DNA from: Duganella qianjiadongensis
Lineage (GTDB): Bacteria; Pseudomonadota; Gammaproteobacteria; Burkholderiales; Burkholderiaceae_D
Direction of reading: 5' to 3'
Length of the DNA stretch: 64,000 nucleotides
Assembly (NCBI RefSeq): GCF_009857915.1
Contig: NZ_WWCM01000010.1
Span: 62,001 to 126,000, forward strand
Below, in pieces: positions 17,246-25,482 of the stretch; the stretch's first letter is position 1, and each line of letters begins with the position of its first letter. The translations under genes were made by a program, and so were the position numbers. The notes beneath the pieces were generated by a model. It worked only from the letters and a program-made list of their open reading frames with translations, was not told the DNA's origin and ran no database searches.

Positions 17246-18224
17246 CAGTCGGCATCTCCAACGATCCGCTTACTCGCATCAGAAATCTTCCGCAATTGCA
17301 TTTGCAGGTGGTGGAAGTGTTCGACTTGGATCGCTGCATGGCCGTGCACGTTCAACGACGACGGGACGCTAGAAACCTTGAGCATTCAGTATTGCTGCAT
17401 CACGCAACATGCCGGGTCGATGCGCCCAGCGGTGCTGTGGTCTACCGTGATGGAACTCCAATGTGCATTGCTCCGATTCGCTGGTCGGCAGGGGGAGCAA
17501 ATGAATGGCTCCATGCGAGCGCATACAATAGCGTCTTGGGACTCCTGATGTTATGTGATCGACAGTCTCCATGATCGCCGATTTCGATCGACGAATGGGT
17601 AAAAGCGTTAGAGGAAGGTCCTGAGCAATGAGCATATCGATTGCCGAGTGAGCGCAGCACGTGGCACGCATGCGAGCCAACTTCGCGCCGGAAGGGCTAC
17701 TTGCCGACGCCACCGAACTTTCCTTGCCTTGCAAGTGGCTTACCTTTCAGGCGGGGCCACGCTCAGCGACTTACTTGCTTACGCGCGAGCCTTCGCATTG
17801 GTGTGTGTCTCCGATCAAATACCGCGGGGTGATCACAAGTCGGGTTCGATCTAGAGCGAGGCTTCCCCGGTCGCCCTAAGCGATGCTCATCGTTCCTGAA
17901 GACCGCCTTGGTGCGTGCATGCCGAGCGAAGGGCAATTTGAGGCCCGCGAGGGCTGGAGCGAAGCGGAACCCTTCTTGCATCACGGCGGCATGTAGGGGC
18001 GTTTTGGCCGGTCATCTCGGCCAGCGACGATGCCAGTCGTCCGAGAACAGCGGCATATTCGTATTGATGGGACAATGCGTTGACATTTCGTGAACATCGC
18101 AGATACTGTGTGCAGATACAGTTATTTTGCTTTTAAATTATTGTTTGACAACAAATACACAAAATAATCACGCAATCCGCAACTCAAGATTTCCCGAATT
18201 TCCTACCTGTAGTATGGTGACGCC
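17246..18224. other. Decayed 1-kb stretch without credible genes
   Basis: Only short frames (up to about 106 codons) overlap on both strands with no ribosome sites or recognisable motifs. The end is AT-rich and contains TTGACA (18145-18150) without a well-spaced -10, which may belong to the promoter of the cassette at 18225. Likely remnants of several insertions. Confidence 0.5.
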
Positions 18225-18959
18225 ATGGAAACACCTAACGCACTCGAATTCAGTATAGATATTTTCAAGCCGGAGACCATTCCGATGTCCCGGCTTGCCG
18301 AATATATGGGCGAGTTGGCCGCCCTGTATGGCAGCGAGTTGTCTGTGCATTTCAAAGAGATTCGCACAGGAAGTGCGATCTTGAAAGCCGTCGTGGAAGA
18401 ATCGGCGACAGAAGCGGTTGAGTCACGTTTACGACTTGTGCACGATGTCGCCGCGCCAGACGACCTGAAAAAAGCATATCAAAATCTCAATGGCATGCTT
18501 AGATCTGATAAGGCTGTCGGTGAAATCAAGCACCCACAGGGGGCCGTGATTCTAGCGTTTCCAGGTAGAGACACGCCTGTTCAAAAAACCTATCGAGTGA
18601 AGGAGGTAGGTGTTCTTGACGGGGTAGTAATTCGTATCGGCGGCAAGGATAACACTGTGCCTGTATGGCTCAAGGACTTGGATGGAACCATCCATAAGTG
18701 CGAGGCAAATAGCGAAATGGCTCGCGAACTTATCAAAAAATACCTTTCAAGTCCTATTCGTGTCACCGGCCAAGGAGATTGGCTACGCGGTGAAGATGGC
18801 GCTTGGGCGCTGGAGAAGTTCAAGATCAGCGGGTGGGAGTCCTTGGACGAGAAGCCGATAGCCGACATAGTCAACGCCGCCCGGAATACAAAGGGCAATG
18901 GCTGGAACGAACTGGATGATCCCATCAAAGAACACCTTCATATACGAGGATCAGATTGA
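18225..18959 (+). CDS. Unrecognised protein coupled to a PIN nuclease
   Basis: 244 residues, no signal or membrane segment, not assigned to a family. N-terminal part (1-85) reads like an alpha/beta domain (MSRLAEYMGELAALYGSELS, VHFKEIRTGSAILKAVVEE). A linker follows, then a beta-rich part (about 120-205: VGVLDGVVIRIGGKDNTVPV, SSPIRVTGQGDWLRG) that could be a small barrel. The stop overlaps the PIN start as TGATG, so the two are translationally coupled. By position it could be the antitoxin or targeting partner of the PIN protein; this is inference only. Confidence 0.65.
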   Translation: METPNALEFSIDIFKPETIPMSRLAEYMGELAALYGSELSVHFKEIRTGSAILKAVVEESATEAVESRLRLVHDVAAPDDLKKAYQNLNGMLRSDKAVGEIKHPQGAVILAFPGRDTPVQKTYRVKEVGVLDGVVIRIGGKDNTVPVWLKDLDGTIHKCEANSEMARELIKKYLSSPIRVTGQGDWLRGEDGAWALEKFKISGWESLDEKPIADIVNAARNTKGNGWNELDDPIKEHLHIRGSD

Positions 18960-19441
18960 TGGTGCTCTTTGACGCAGGAATACTCATCAAACTTCTTGAT
19001 GCCAGAACCCCGGATGGTCAACGGGCGAAGCTCGACTATTTGATATCCACGTTGCAAAAGTCGAAGACCAAAATTCTCATTCCTACCCCTGCATTGTCAG
19101 AATTTTATGTCAAGGCAGACCCGGATGTTGTTGCCAATTTCAAAGGCAAGTCTGCATTTATTATTGCGTCTTTCGACGAGAAAGCGGCACTCGAATGTTC
19201 TATTAGCGTTGCAGACGCCATCCGCTCACGTGACAAGAAAGCAGCTCAGCCGGATGCCCCGTGGCAGAAAATTAAGTTCGATCATCAGATTGTAGCGATC
19301 GCAAAATGCCATGGAGCGACTACGATATACTCTGAAGATTCGGGTCTTAGAAAGTTTGCTGAGCTGCTTGGACTCAAGGCTTTGTCAACGGATGATTTGC
19401 CAGAAGATCCAGCATTCAAGCAGCAAAAGCTCGATCTGTGA
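18959..19441 (+). CDS. PIN-domain protein (putative ribonuclease toxin)
   Basis: 160 residues with the PIN-fold acidic set: D5 (LFDAGILIKLLD), E48 (PALSEFYV), D108 (FDHQIVAIAK) and D127 (IYSEDSGLRKF). PIN proteins are Mg-dependent RNases, often VapC-type toxins. The partner gene upstream is far longer than usual VapB antitoxins (about 80 aa) and shows no DNA-binding motif, so this is not a standard vapBC pair. ATG 18959 overlaps the upstream TGA; a TTG one codon earlier is also possible. Last gene before the right att repeat. Confidence 0.8.
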   Translation: MVLFDAGILIKLLDARTPDGQRAKLDYLISTLQKSKTKILIPTPALSEFYVKADPDVVANFKGKSAFIIASFDEKAALECSISVADAIRSRDKKAAQPDAPWQKIKFDHQIVAIAKCHGATTIYSEDSGLRKFAELLGLKALSTDDLPEDPAFKQQKLDL

Positions 19442-19453
19442 CGGCACATTAGT

Positions 19454-19503
19454 GTCAACGAAACGTCAACGCTACTGTTAGATCAGCAAGGCAGCACTGT
19501 TAG
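19454..19503 (+). repeat. Phased short repeats near the right island end
   Basis: GTCAACG occurs at 19454-19460 and 19465-19471 (11-bp period), and ACTGTTAG at 19474-19481 and 19496-19503 (22-bp period). Helical phasing next to an att site suggests recombinase or accessory-protein binding; inference. Confidence 0.4.
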
Positions 19504-19566
19504 GTCAAGTGGCGTATGTGCCTGATTTCGTTGTGTAATGTTAGCTAGTGTTACTGACGAGAAGGA

Positions 19567-19615
19567 ATTTGTAATCATCAGGTGGCCAGTTCGAAACCGG
19601 CAGTCGGCACCAGAA
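19567..19615 (+). repeat. Right attachment repeat (tRNA-Thr 3' fragment)
   Basis: Identical over 49 bases to 16183-16231. It lacks the acceptor 5' strand and D arm, so it is not a functional tRNA. It marks the original chromosomal continuation of tRNA-Thr (attR). Confidence 0.9.
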
Positions 19616-19628
19616 ATATCAAGCACTT

Positions 19629-19660
19629 AGCCCAGCCCTCACCGGCTGGGCTTTTTGCTT
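19629..19660 (+). terminator. Displaced tRNA-Thr terminator
   Basis: AGCCCAGCC-CTCACC-GGCTGGGCT, 9-bp stem, then TTTTGCTT. It begins 13 bases after the right att repeat, where the terminator of the uninterrupted tRNA gene would be. Confidence 0.85.
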
Positions 19661-19670
19661 TCTAGAGCCG

Positions 19671-19689
19671 TGTAGGCATAGTGTAGTTT
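19671..19689 (+). repeat. TGTAGGCA-type repeats outside the right att site
   Basis: TGTAGGCA (19671-19678) followed 11 bases later by TGTAGTTT (19682-19689): the same motif, period and order as 16308-16326, but beyond the island end. The rest of 19690-19931 shows no gene; it ends in an AT-rich stretch upstream of the next gene. Confidence 0.45.
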
Positions 19690-19931
19690 TTTCTCAGGCG
19701 CTCAATCTCGAATTCCACCATCTACGGCGGCCATCTTTTCTCAGCACGCATGCGCAGCATGTATGTGACGAGGAACCGCCTGCATCCAGCTTAAGATAAC
19801 GCAAGTCGTATTGCATTTTTTTAAAGTATCTCAGCGTCCTGACGTAAAACAGACACGAGCTCTATTTTGCTAAATCCACCAACTTGGTAAAAATATATGC
19901 CTCACCGGAATCACCTACAGGCTGCTATCCC

Positions 19932-21470
19932 ATGTCTACCGTCAACGCTCTCGCTTCCCTCGCCGCCACGCCAACCCCAGCAACGGCAAGCACCAACCGC
20001 AGTGCGGCTGCCAGTGCAGCTCTCAGCACTCGTACGGCAAGCTCCACAGTAGTAAATCTGGGTGAACAGGGCGAAACCAGCACCAAAGCACTGGCTTGGG
20101 AAAACCGCACGCACAGCACTTCGGCCACGCTCATGGCCCGCAACATGAACAACGACGAGCTTTCCACCCGCCTGAGCGGCCTCGGTAGCGAACTGCTCAA
20201 ACAGGTTGCCTATGACGGCGCCGACTTTTCCCAGTCGGTGCAGCAGCTGCCGGCAAGCGCAACGTCCGACACCTATGCCTTGCAGGTATCGCCGGCGAAA
20301 ATATCGCAGCATGGCATGGGCGATAATCAGATCAGCCTGAACATCATGACTGCCAGCGGCATCAAAGTCGAATTGAAGCTCGATGCCAGCGATAACGGCA
20401 TCGCCGTCGAAGCGCACAGCAGTGGCAAGCTCAATGACGCGGAACGCAAAGCGCTGGGAAAATTATCCGAAGCGTTCCAGAAATCCATCGACGGCCTGAG
20501 CGAAAATCCGCCCCGCATCGATCTTGCCGGACTCACCCAGTTCGACAGTCATGCGCTCGCTGCGGTGGATCTGAAAGGCCAGATCAAAATCGATGCCAAG
20601 GATACCCAGCGACTGGAATTTCATGCCGACAGCATGGGGCGCACGCTGAGTTTTAACGGCCCGGCAGGCACGGCCAGCATCGCCGTTGACCTGAGCAAGC
20701 CGGCCAGCTGGGGCAGCAAGGCGCAGCAGGCGGCCGCGCTCGACCATTATCTGCAGCAGATCGATCAGGCTGCAACGCGCGGTCTGGGCCGTGGCGCCAT
20801 TATCGGCATGTTCAAACAAGGCTTCAGCGCCCTCAATAGCGATTACGGCAGCGGCCCTGTGGCACCGCAAGGCATCGCCCTGAATCAGCAGGACCATGCA
20901 CTGACCACAGGGCTGGCAGACTTCAACGCATCCTTTGCACAAACCGAAGAATTCCCCAATCCCGCCCGCAGCACGGAGAAGGATAGCTTTGCCTACGAGC
21001 TGGCCCAGAAGACCAGCATCGGCGGCGGCTCGCAACTGGACCGCAGCATCTCGCAGCAGCAAAGCTCGCACCTCAAGGCACGCTACCACGCCCCCATCAG
21101 GGCTGACGCCAAGCTAGCACTGGATCTATCGCCCAATTCGCAGAACTATCACTACGTGACGATAGACGACGCCGCTTCCAGTCAAACCGAAATCGCCTAT
21201 CACAAAGGCGTGCTGGCCAAAGCCACACTCGATATGCAGGCCAGCCAGTCGACACGCACTCTGCGCTACTCGCTGGGCAAGCTGCAGGACGACCATACCA
21301 CGCCTGCCGGCAAGCGCAGTTCGCGCGATTTGCTGACGACACTGGAACCGGAGCGCACAGGCCACGATCCGCTGTCCGAGACCGAACAAGCGCAAATGCT
21401 GGCGAAGCTGCATCCGCAGATACTGCTGCAGCAGAATCCCGACGCACTTTCTGCCAGCCCACTCCCGTAG
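19932..21470 (+). CDS. Unrecognised 512-aa Ala/Ser-rich protein
   Basis: No family recognised, and no signal peptide or membrane helix. The first 45 residues are low-complexity Ala/Ser/Thr. A central region (about 150-270) alternates predicted strands (YALQVSPAKISQHGMGDNQI, GIKVELKLDASDNGIAVEAH) with a helix rich in Lys and Glu. The C-terminal half includes a Gln/Ser-rich stretch and TETEQAQMLAKLHPQILLQQ-like helical sequence near the end (given here approximately). ATG 19932 is chosen because it starts MSTVNALASLAA, resembling the VNALQAS start of the small protein at 55311; an ATG at 19896 is in frame. It stands alone just past the island. Confidence 0.6.
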   Translation: MSTVNALASLAATPTPATASTNRSAAASAALSTRTASSTVVNLGEQGETSTKALAWENRTHSTSATLMARNMNNDELSTRLSGLGSELLKQVAYDGADFSQSVQQLPASATSDTYALQVSPAKISQHGMGDNQISLNIMTASGIKVELKLDASDNGIAVEAHSSGKLNDAERKALGKLSEAFQKSIDGLSENPPRIDLAGLTQFDSHALAAVDLKGQIKIDAKDTQRLEFHADSMGRTLSFNGPAGTASIAVDLSKPASWGSKAQQAAALDHYLQQIDQAATRGLGRGAIIGMFKQGFSALNSDYGSGPVAPQGIALNQQDHALTTGLADFNASFAQTEEFPNPARSTEKDSFAYELAQKTSIGGGSQLDRSISQQQSSHLKARYHAPIRADAKLALDLSPNSQNYHYVTIDDAASSQTEIAYHKGVLAKATLDMQASQSTRTLRYSLGKLQDDHTTPAGKRSSRDLLTTLEPERTGHDPLSETEQAQMLAKLHPQILLQQNPDALSASPLP

Positions 21471-21677
21471 TGCCTGCGCACTGATAGCTAACCCGGTGGA
21501 GGGCGCGCGTGGTCGCCTTGCTGGTAGCGCAAGGCGCTACCGCACAAGTATCCCGGACCCGGTGAGAATGTACGTATTTCACGCCAGTCTAATCTGATAG
21601 GCTTGCTTCCTTTCGGACTTGCCAAGGCGCCCAGTCTGCGCCCAAGCCTTCATCACGGACTCAGTAGGAGCTTACCC

Positions 21678-22511
21678 ATGCATTTCATCAAAGGCGTGCT
21701 GATCACGCTGCTCGTCACCACCTTATCCGGCTGCGCCTTCTGGGGCTCCGGCCAGCGCGTGCAGCAGAACGGCAGCGTGGTCGATTACCTCTACCCCAAC
21801 GCCAAACAGCCCACGGCCATGGTGCCCGGCATGACCCAGCTGCGTCCGCCGGTGCGCGTGGGGATAGCCTTCGTGCCTGGCGGTGGCTGGGGCAATGGCC
21901 CGTCCGAACAGCAGAAGATGAAACTGCTGGAACGCGTCAAAGCTTCGTTCTCCCAGCACGCCTACATCGGCAGCATCGAAATCATCCCGTCTGCCTACAT
22001 GCAGGCACGCGGCGGCTTCGATAATCTGGATCAGGTAGCGCGCATGTTCAACGTGGAAGTGGTCGCGCTGCTGTCCTACGATCAGGTGCAGTTCAACGAC
22101 ACCAACCGCTTGTCGCTGCTGTACTGGACCATCGTCGGCGCCTACGTCATCAACGGCAACCAGTACGATATCCAGACCATGCTCGATGCCTCCGTGTTCG
22201 ATGTGAAGAGCCGCAAGCTGCTGTTCCGCGCCCCCGGCACCAGCCGCATAGCCGGCAACGCCACCATGGCCGGCTTCAGCGAGAAATCGCGCGCCGCCCA
22301 GACCGAAGGCTACAACCAAGCCGTCGATCAGCTGATCCCCAATCTGCAGGGGCAGCTCGACAACTTCCGCGAGCATCTCAAATCCGACAGCTCGATCCAG
22401 ATCACAAACAAGGACGGCTATCGCGGCGGCGGCGCTGCCGACTGGAGCTGGCTGGCACTGGCTGCCATACTGGCCGCGCTAGTGTATGGCCAGCGCCGCC
22501 GCACGCGCTAA
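21678..22511 (+). CDS. Rhombotail lipoprotein (GlyGly-CTERM)
   Basis: 277 residues. N-terminal lipobox LSGC (signal ITLLVTTLSGC), a globular body with GIAFVPGGGWGNGPSEQQKM, and a C-terminal sorting tail: a Gly-Gly-Gly (YRGGGAADW), a hydrophobic helix (WLALAAILAALVYG) and a basic end (QRRRTR). This tail is the GlyGly-CTERM signal cut by rhombosortases, and the next gene is a rhombosortase. So the protein is lipidated at one end and processed at the other. TAGGAG precedes ATG 21678. Function of the body is unknown. Confidence 0.85.
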   Translation: MHFIKGVLITLLVTTLSGCAFWGSGQRVQQNGSVVDYLYPNAKQPTAMVPGMTQLRPPVRVGIAFVPGGGWGNGPSEQQKMKLLERVKASFSQHAYIGSIEIIPSAYMQARGGFDNLDQVARMFNVEVVALLSYDQVQFNDTNRLSLLYWTIVGAYVINGNQYDIQTMLDASVFDVKSRKLLFRAPGTSRIAGNATMAGFSEKSRAAQTEGYNQAVDQLIPNLQGQLDNFREHLKSDSSIQITNKDGYRGGGAADWSWLALAAILAALVYGQRRRTR

Positions 22512-23061
22512 CTGGCCCGGCGTCAGCATCACACTGACACTGGCCGCATGCGCGCTGCAGCTGGCGCCGGCGGAGTTAGCCGCTGTGCTCGCCTACGACC
22601 GCACAGCGCTGCTCGGCGGCCAGTGGTGGCGGCTATGGAGCTGTCATCTGGTGCATTATTCTGCAGCCCATGCATTATCCGATGGCACCGTCGTACTGCT
22701 CTGCGGCTGGCTGCTGGAACCCACGCTTGGACGCCGCCGCCTGTGCCTCACGCTGGGCTGGAGTAGTGCCCTGATTGCCCTGCTGCTGTTGCTATGGGTG
22801 CCGGCACTGAGCGAATATCGCGGCCTTTCCGCGCTCGCTGTCATGCTGATGAGCATGACCCTGATCACCCTGTGGCGCCAACGGCGCCTGCCGCGCCCAT
22901 GGCTGGCACTGCTGGCGAGCCTGTTGCTGCTCAAAACGGGCGCCGAAGCACTCGGCATGATGCCTGCCTCGCAGGCTCTCCCTGCAGACATACAGCTAGT
23001 GTGGCAAGCCCATGTGCTAGGCATGGTATGCGGCGTGCTCAACACCCTACCTGCCCGCTAA
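22486..23061 (+). CDS. rrtA: Rhombosortase (rhomboid-family intramembrane protease)
   Basis: 191-residue polytopic membrane protein with about six hydrophobic segments. Rhomboid dyad: S115 in RGLSALAV and H176 in WQAHVLGM; the HLVHYSAAHALSD segment corresponds to the rhomboid loop histidines. Rhombosortases cleave GlyGly-CTERM tails of exported proteins. The ATG overlaps the lipoprotein gene by 26 bases, so enzyme and one substrate are coupled; other substrates would be elsewhere in the genome. Confidence 0.85.
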   Translation: MASAAARANWPGVSITLTLAACALQLAPAELAAVLAYDRTALLGGQWWRLWSCHLVHYSAAHALSDGTVVLLCGWLLEPTLGRRRLCLTLGWSSALIALLLLLWVPALSEYRGLSALAVMLMSMTLITLWRQRRLPRPWLALLASLLLLKTGAEALGMMPASQALPADIQLVWQAHVLGMVCGVLNTLPAR

Positions 23062-23130
23062 GCCTCGGACTCAACCCCGGCTAAGCGCAAAAGTCGCAAA
23101 AATTTTCGCTGAAACGATTAAAATCGCTTG

Positions 23131-23247
23131 CTATTAAATAGCGCACTATATATTATCTCTCCATTCCGGCAACTCGCCCGTCACTTCCCCAGGCAGCGCC
23201 GGATTTTTTTGAGTAAATAATATAGTGCACTATTTAATAGCGCACTA
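23131..23247. promoter_or_regulatory. Inverted operator-like repeats upstream of the esterase
   Basis: The 212-base gap before the esterase contains two facing copies of an AT-rich site. Copy 1 is at 23131-23156 (core CTATTAAATAGCGCACTATA). Copy 2 is at 23217-23240 in the opposite sense, followed by CGCACTA (23241-23247). Copy 2 contains the perfect palindrome TAGTGCACTA. The pattern suits cooperative binding of a dimeric repressor with a loop of about 60 bases between. The regulator is not identified. Confidence 0.65.
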
Positions 23248-23273
23248 CCAAACCTGACTAAAGGACCTCTACC

Positions 23274-24287
23274 ATGCAACGCAGCTCGAAAATTATCGCC
23301 GCTCTGGCCCTCGCCTTCAGTGCTCACGCCGGTATTGCCAACGCGGCGCCCGGCGTAGAACAGCACACCCAGTCCTTCCTCGACGCACTGGCCAAAGGCG
23401 GTGGCCAGCCACTGGAAACCCTGAGCCCAGCCGTAGCCCGTCAGGTGCTGGCGGGTGCACAAGCCGGCGCCGCCCTGCCTGCCGCTGATGTCAGTGAAAA
23501 AACCATCAGCGTCGATGGCAAGGCCGTCAGATTGCATATCGTCCGTCCCCACGGCGTCCAGGGTGTGTTACCCGTATTCATGTTTGTGCACGGTGGCGGC
23601 TGGATACTGGGCGACTTCCCCACCCATGAACGCCTGGTACGTGATCTGGTCGCCGAATCGGGTGCCGTCGCCGTCTTCGTCGACTACACGCCATCACCGG
23701 AGGCACGCTATCCGGTGGCTATCAATGAAATTTACGGTGCCACCCAATGGGTGGCCGCACACGGCGCCGAAATCAATGTCGATGGCAAGCGTCTGGCCGT
23801 GGTCGGTAACAGTGTGGGCGGCAATATGGCAGCAGTCACCGCGCTAATGGCCAAAGATCTGGGCGGCCCGCAGATCAGAGCACAAGTGCTGTTCTGGCCC
23901 GTTACTAACGCCAGCTTCGAAAATGCGTCGTATGACGAATTCGAACAGGGCTATTTCCTGACCCGGCCGATGATGAAATGGTTCTGGGATGCCTACACCA
24001 GCGATGCCGCGCAGCGTAAAGAGATCTATGCCGCACCGCTGCTGGCCACACCAGCCCAGTTAAAAGGTCTGCCGCCAGCGCTGGTGATCACGGCGGAAAA
24101 GGATGTGCTGCGTGACGAAGGCGAAGCCTATGCACGCAAACTCGATGCAGCCGGTGTGCCCGTCGTTGCTACCCGCTACAACGGCATGATTCACGACTTC
24201 GGCCTGCTCAATGTACTGGCCAACGTTCCGGCCACGCGCAGCGCCCTGCATCAGGCGGCTGAGGAGCTGAAAGCCAGACTGAAATAA
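23274..24287 (+). CDS. Exported alpha/beta-hydrolase of the HSL family (esterase)
   Basis: 337 residues with signal peptide (IIAALALAFSAHAGIANA). Oxyanion motif HGGGW, nucleophile elbow GNSVGG, Asp in VITAEKDVLRDEGEAYA, and His in GMIHDFGLLN give a complete triad of the hormone-sensitive-lipase group, which hydrolyses short acyl or aryl esters. It is periplasmic by the signal. AAAGGACC precedes the ATG. It sits next to a GlxA-type regulator, a TonB receptor and an M20 peptidase, which suggests a scavenging pathway. Confidence 0.88.
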   Translation: MQRSSKIIAALALAFSAHAGIANAAPGVEQHTQSFLDALAKGGGQPLETLSPAVARQVLAGAQAGAALPAADVSEKTISVDGKAVRLHIVRPHGVQGVLPVFMFVHGGGWILGDFPTHERLVRDLVAESGAVAVFVDYTPSPEARYPVAINEIYGATQWVAAHGAEINVDGKRLAVVGNSVGGNMAAVTALMAKDLGGPQIRAQVLFWPVTNASFENASYDEFEQGYFLTRPMMKWFWDAYTSDAAQRKEIYAAPLLATPAQLKGLPPALVITAEKDVLRDEGEAYARKLDAAGVPVVATRYNGMIHDFGLLNVLANVPATRSALHQAAEELKARLK

Positions 24288-24327
24288 ATGCCATCGCGCT
24301 GCGCCGTCCCGGGTAGCCACACTAGGG

Positions 24328-25386
24328 TTAGCCATCCACCCGCCAATGCGCACGCTTGGTACGCAGCGTGTGCAGCTTGCGATATTCGCCGGGACTCAGG
24401 CCCATGGCCCGGCGAAACAGCTTGCTGAAAGTGCTGGCATTGGCATAGCCGCAGGCATGTGCAATGGTCTGCAGGCTGTTGATGCTAATTTCCAGCATCA
24501 CCTTGGCCCGCTGTATGCGCAGATCATGCAGAAACTCCAGTGGCGTCATGCCCAGCACGCTCTGGAAATGTCGCAGCAGAGTACGCTCGCTGGCCGAAGC
24601 AATGGCCGCCAGTTGCGGCAAATCGTAGGGCTGCTCCACATGCATCTCCAGCCACTGTTTGGCACGGAATACGGGACTATCCGCCGTGCGCGACAGCCAT
24701 TGCTGGCTTAGCTGCTGGCTATGCATTTGCTGGCGCTCGGGCTGGAACAGCAACAGGCGCGCGCAGCTTTGCGCCACTTCTTCGTCGTAGCAGTCATGCA
24801 GCACGCGGATCAGCATTTCGCTCTGGGCCGTCGGCACCACGCAGCTATACAGCCGGCCATTCACGCTGATCGCCTCGCTGGCCGAAAAGTCCGCCTGCGG
24901 CACCACGCGCATGAAGAAGGATTTGAAGGCCCAGTGCGCATCGAGTCTGGCCTGCTGCAGCAAACCCGTTTCGGCGGCAAAGATCAGCCCCGTGGCGCAC
25001 ACGGCCAGTGCCCCGCCCTGCTGCACATGGGCCGCGATACGTGCCAGCACATCGGGATATTTCTGCGCCAGCGCCGGCAGCTCCAGCGCGTTGGCCGCAT
25101 ACACGGCCGGCACCACCAGCAGCGTGCGCTGCGGCAACGGTGTTTGCATGGGAGGCTCGCTCGACAGTTGCGCCAGCGCCGCAGGGGTCAGCATGGCCGG
25201 ACTGGCATGCGGCACCCACAGCGACCACGTCAGCGAGGGCGCAGCGTGGCTATTACGCAACTTCAGCACCAGCGCCGCCAGCTGCAGCACGTCGATAGCG
25301 CTAAACACGGTACCGGGCATGGCCTCGGGTAAAGACAGCACTTCGACGTGCAAAACAGGGCTAGCAGTGGCGGAATCAGTCATCAT
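24328..25386 (-). CDS. GlxA-family AraC-type transcriptional regulator
   Basis: 352 residues: N-terminal DJ-1/PfpI-like domain (about 10-190, with AVCATGLIFAAETGLL) and C-terminal AraC double helix-turn-helix (about 250-345, with LAAIASASERTLLRHFQSVL and IAHACGYANASTFSKLFRRA). These regulators usually sense a small molecule through the N domain. It is divergent from the TonB receptor gene, with 96 bases between them, and convergent with the esterase, so it is the likely regulator of one or both. Confidence 0.9.
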   Translation of the reverse strand: MMTDSATASPVLHVEVLSLPEAMPGTVFSAIDVLQLAALVLKLRNSHAAPSLTWSLWVPHASPAMLTPAALAQLSSEPPMQTPLPQRTLLVVPAVYAANALELPALAQKYPDVLARIAAHVQQGGALAVCATGLIFAAETGLLQQARLDAHWAFKSFFMRVVPQADFSASEAISVNGRLYSCVVPTAQSEMLIRVLHDCYDEEVAQSCARLLLFQPERQQMHSQQLSQQWLSRTADSPVFRAKQWLEMHVEQPYDLPQLAAIASASERTLLRHFQSVLGMTPLEFLHDLRIQRAKVMLEISINSLQTIAHACGYANASTFSKLFRRAMGLSPGEYRKLHTLRTKRAHWRVDG

Positions 25387-25482
25387 TATGGCGATATTGC
25401 ACCTATTTTAATCAGATGGCAAATCCTAGAATCGGCCTCAGCAGGCAAGTGCCGGCATGATAAAGAACTGATTAACGGGAGA

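Noticed and set aside
17228..18093. Several 60-106-codon frames in the island
   Set aside because: Overlapping on both strands, no ribosome sites, no recognisable motif; treated as decayed sequence.
19567..19615. Second tRNA-Thr
   Set aside because: Only the 3' 46 tRNA bases plus 3 flanking bases are present; no acceptor 5' strand or D arm, so it is an att repeat.
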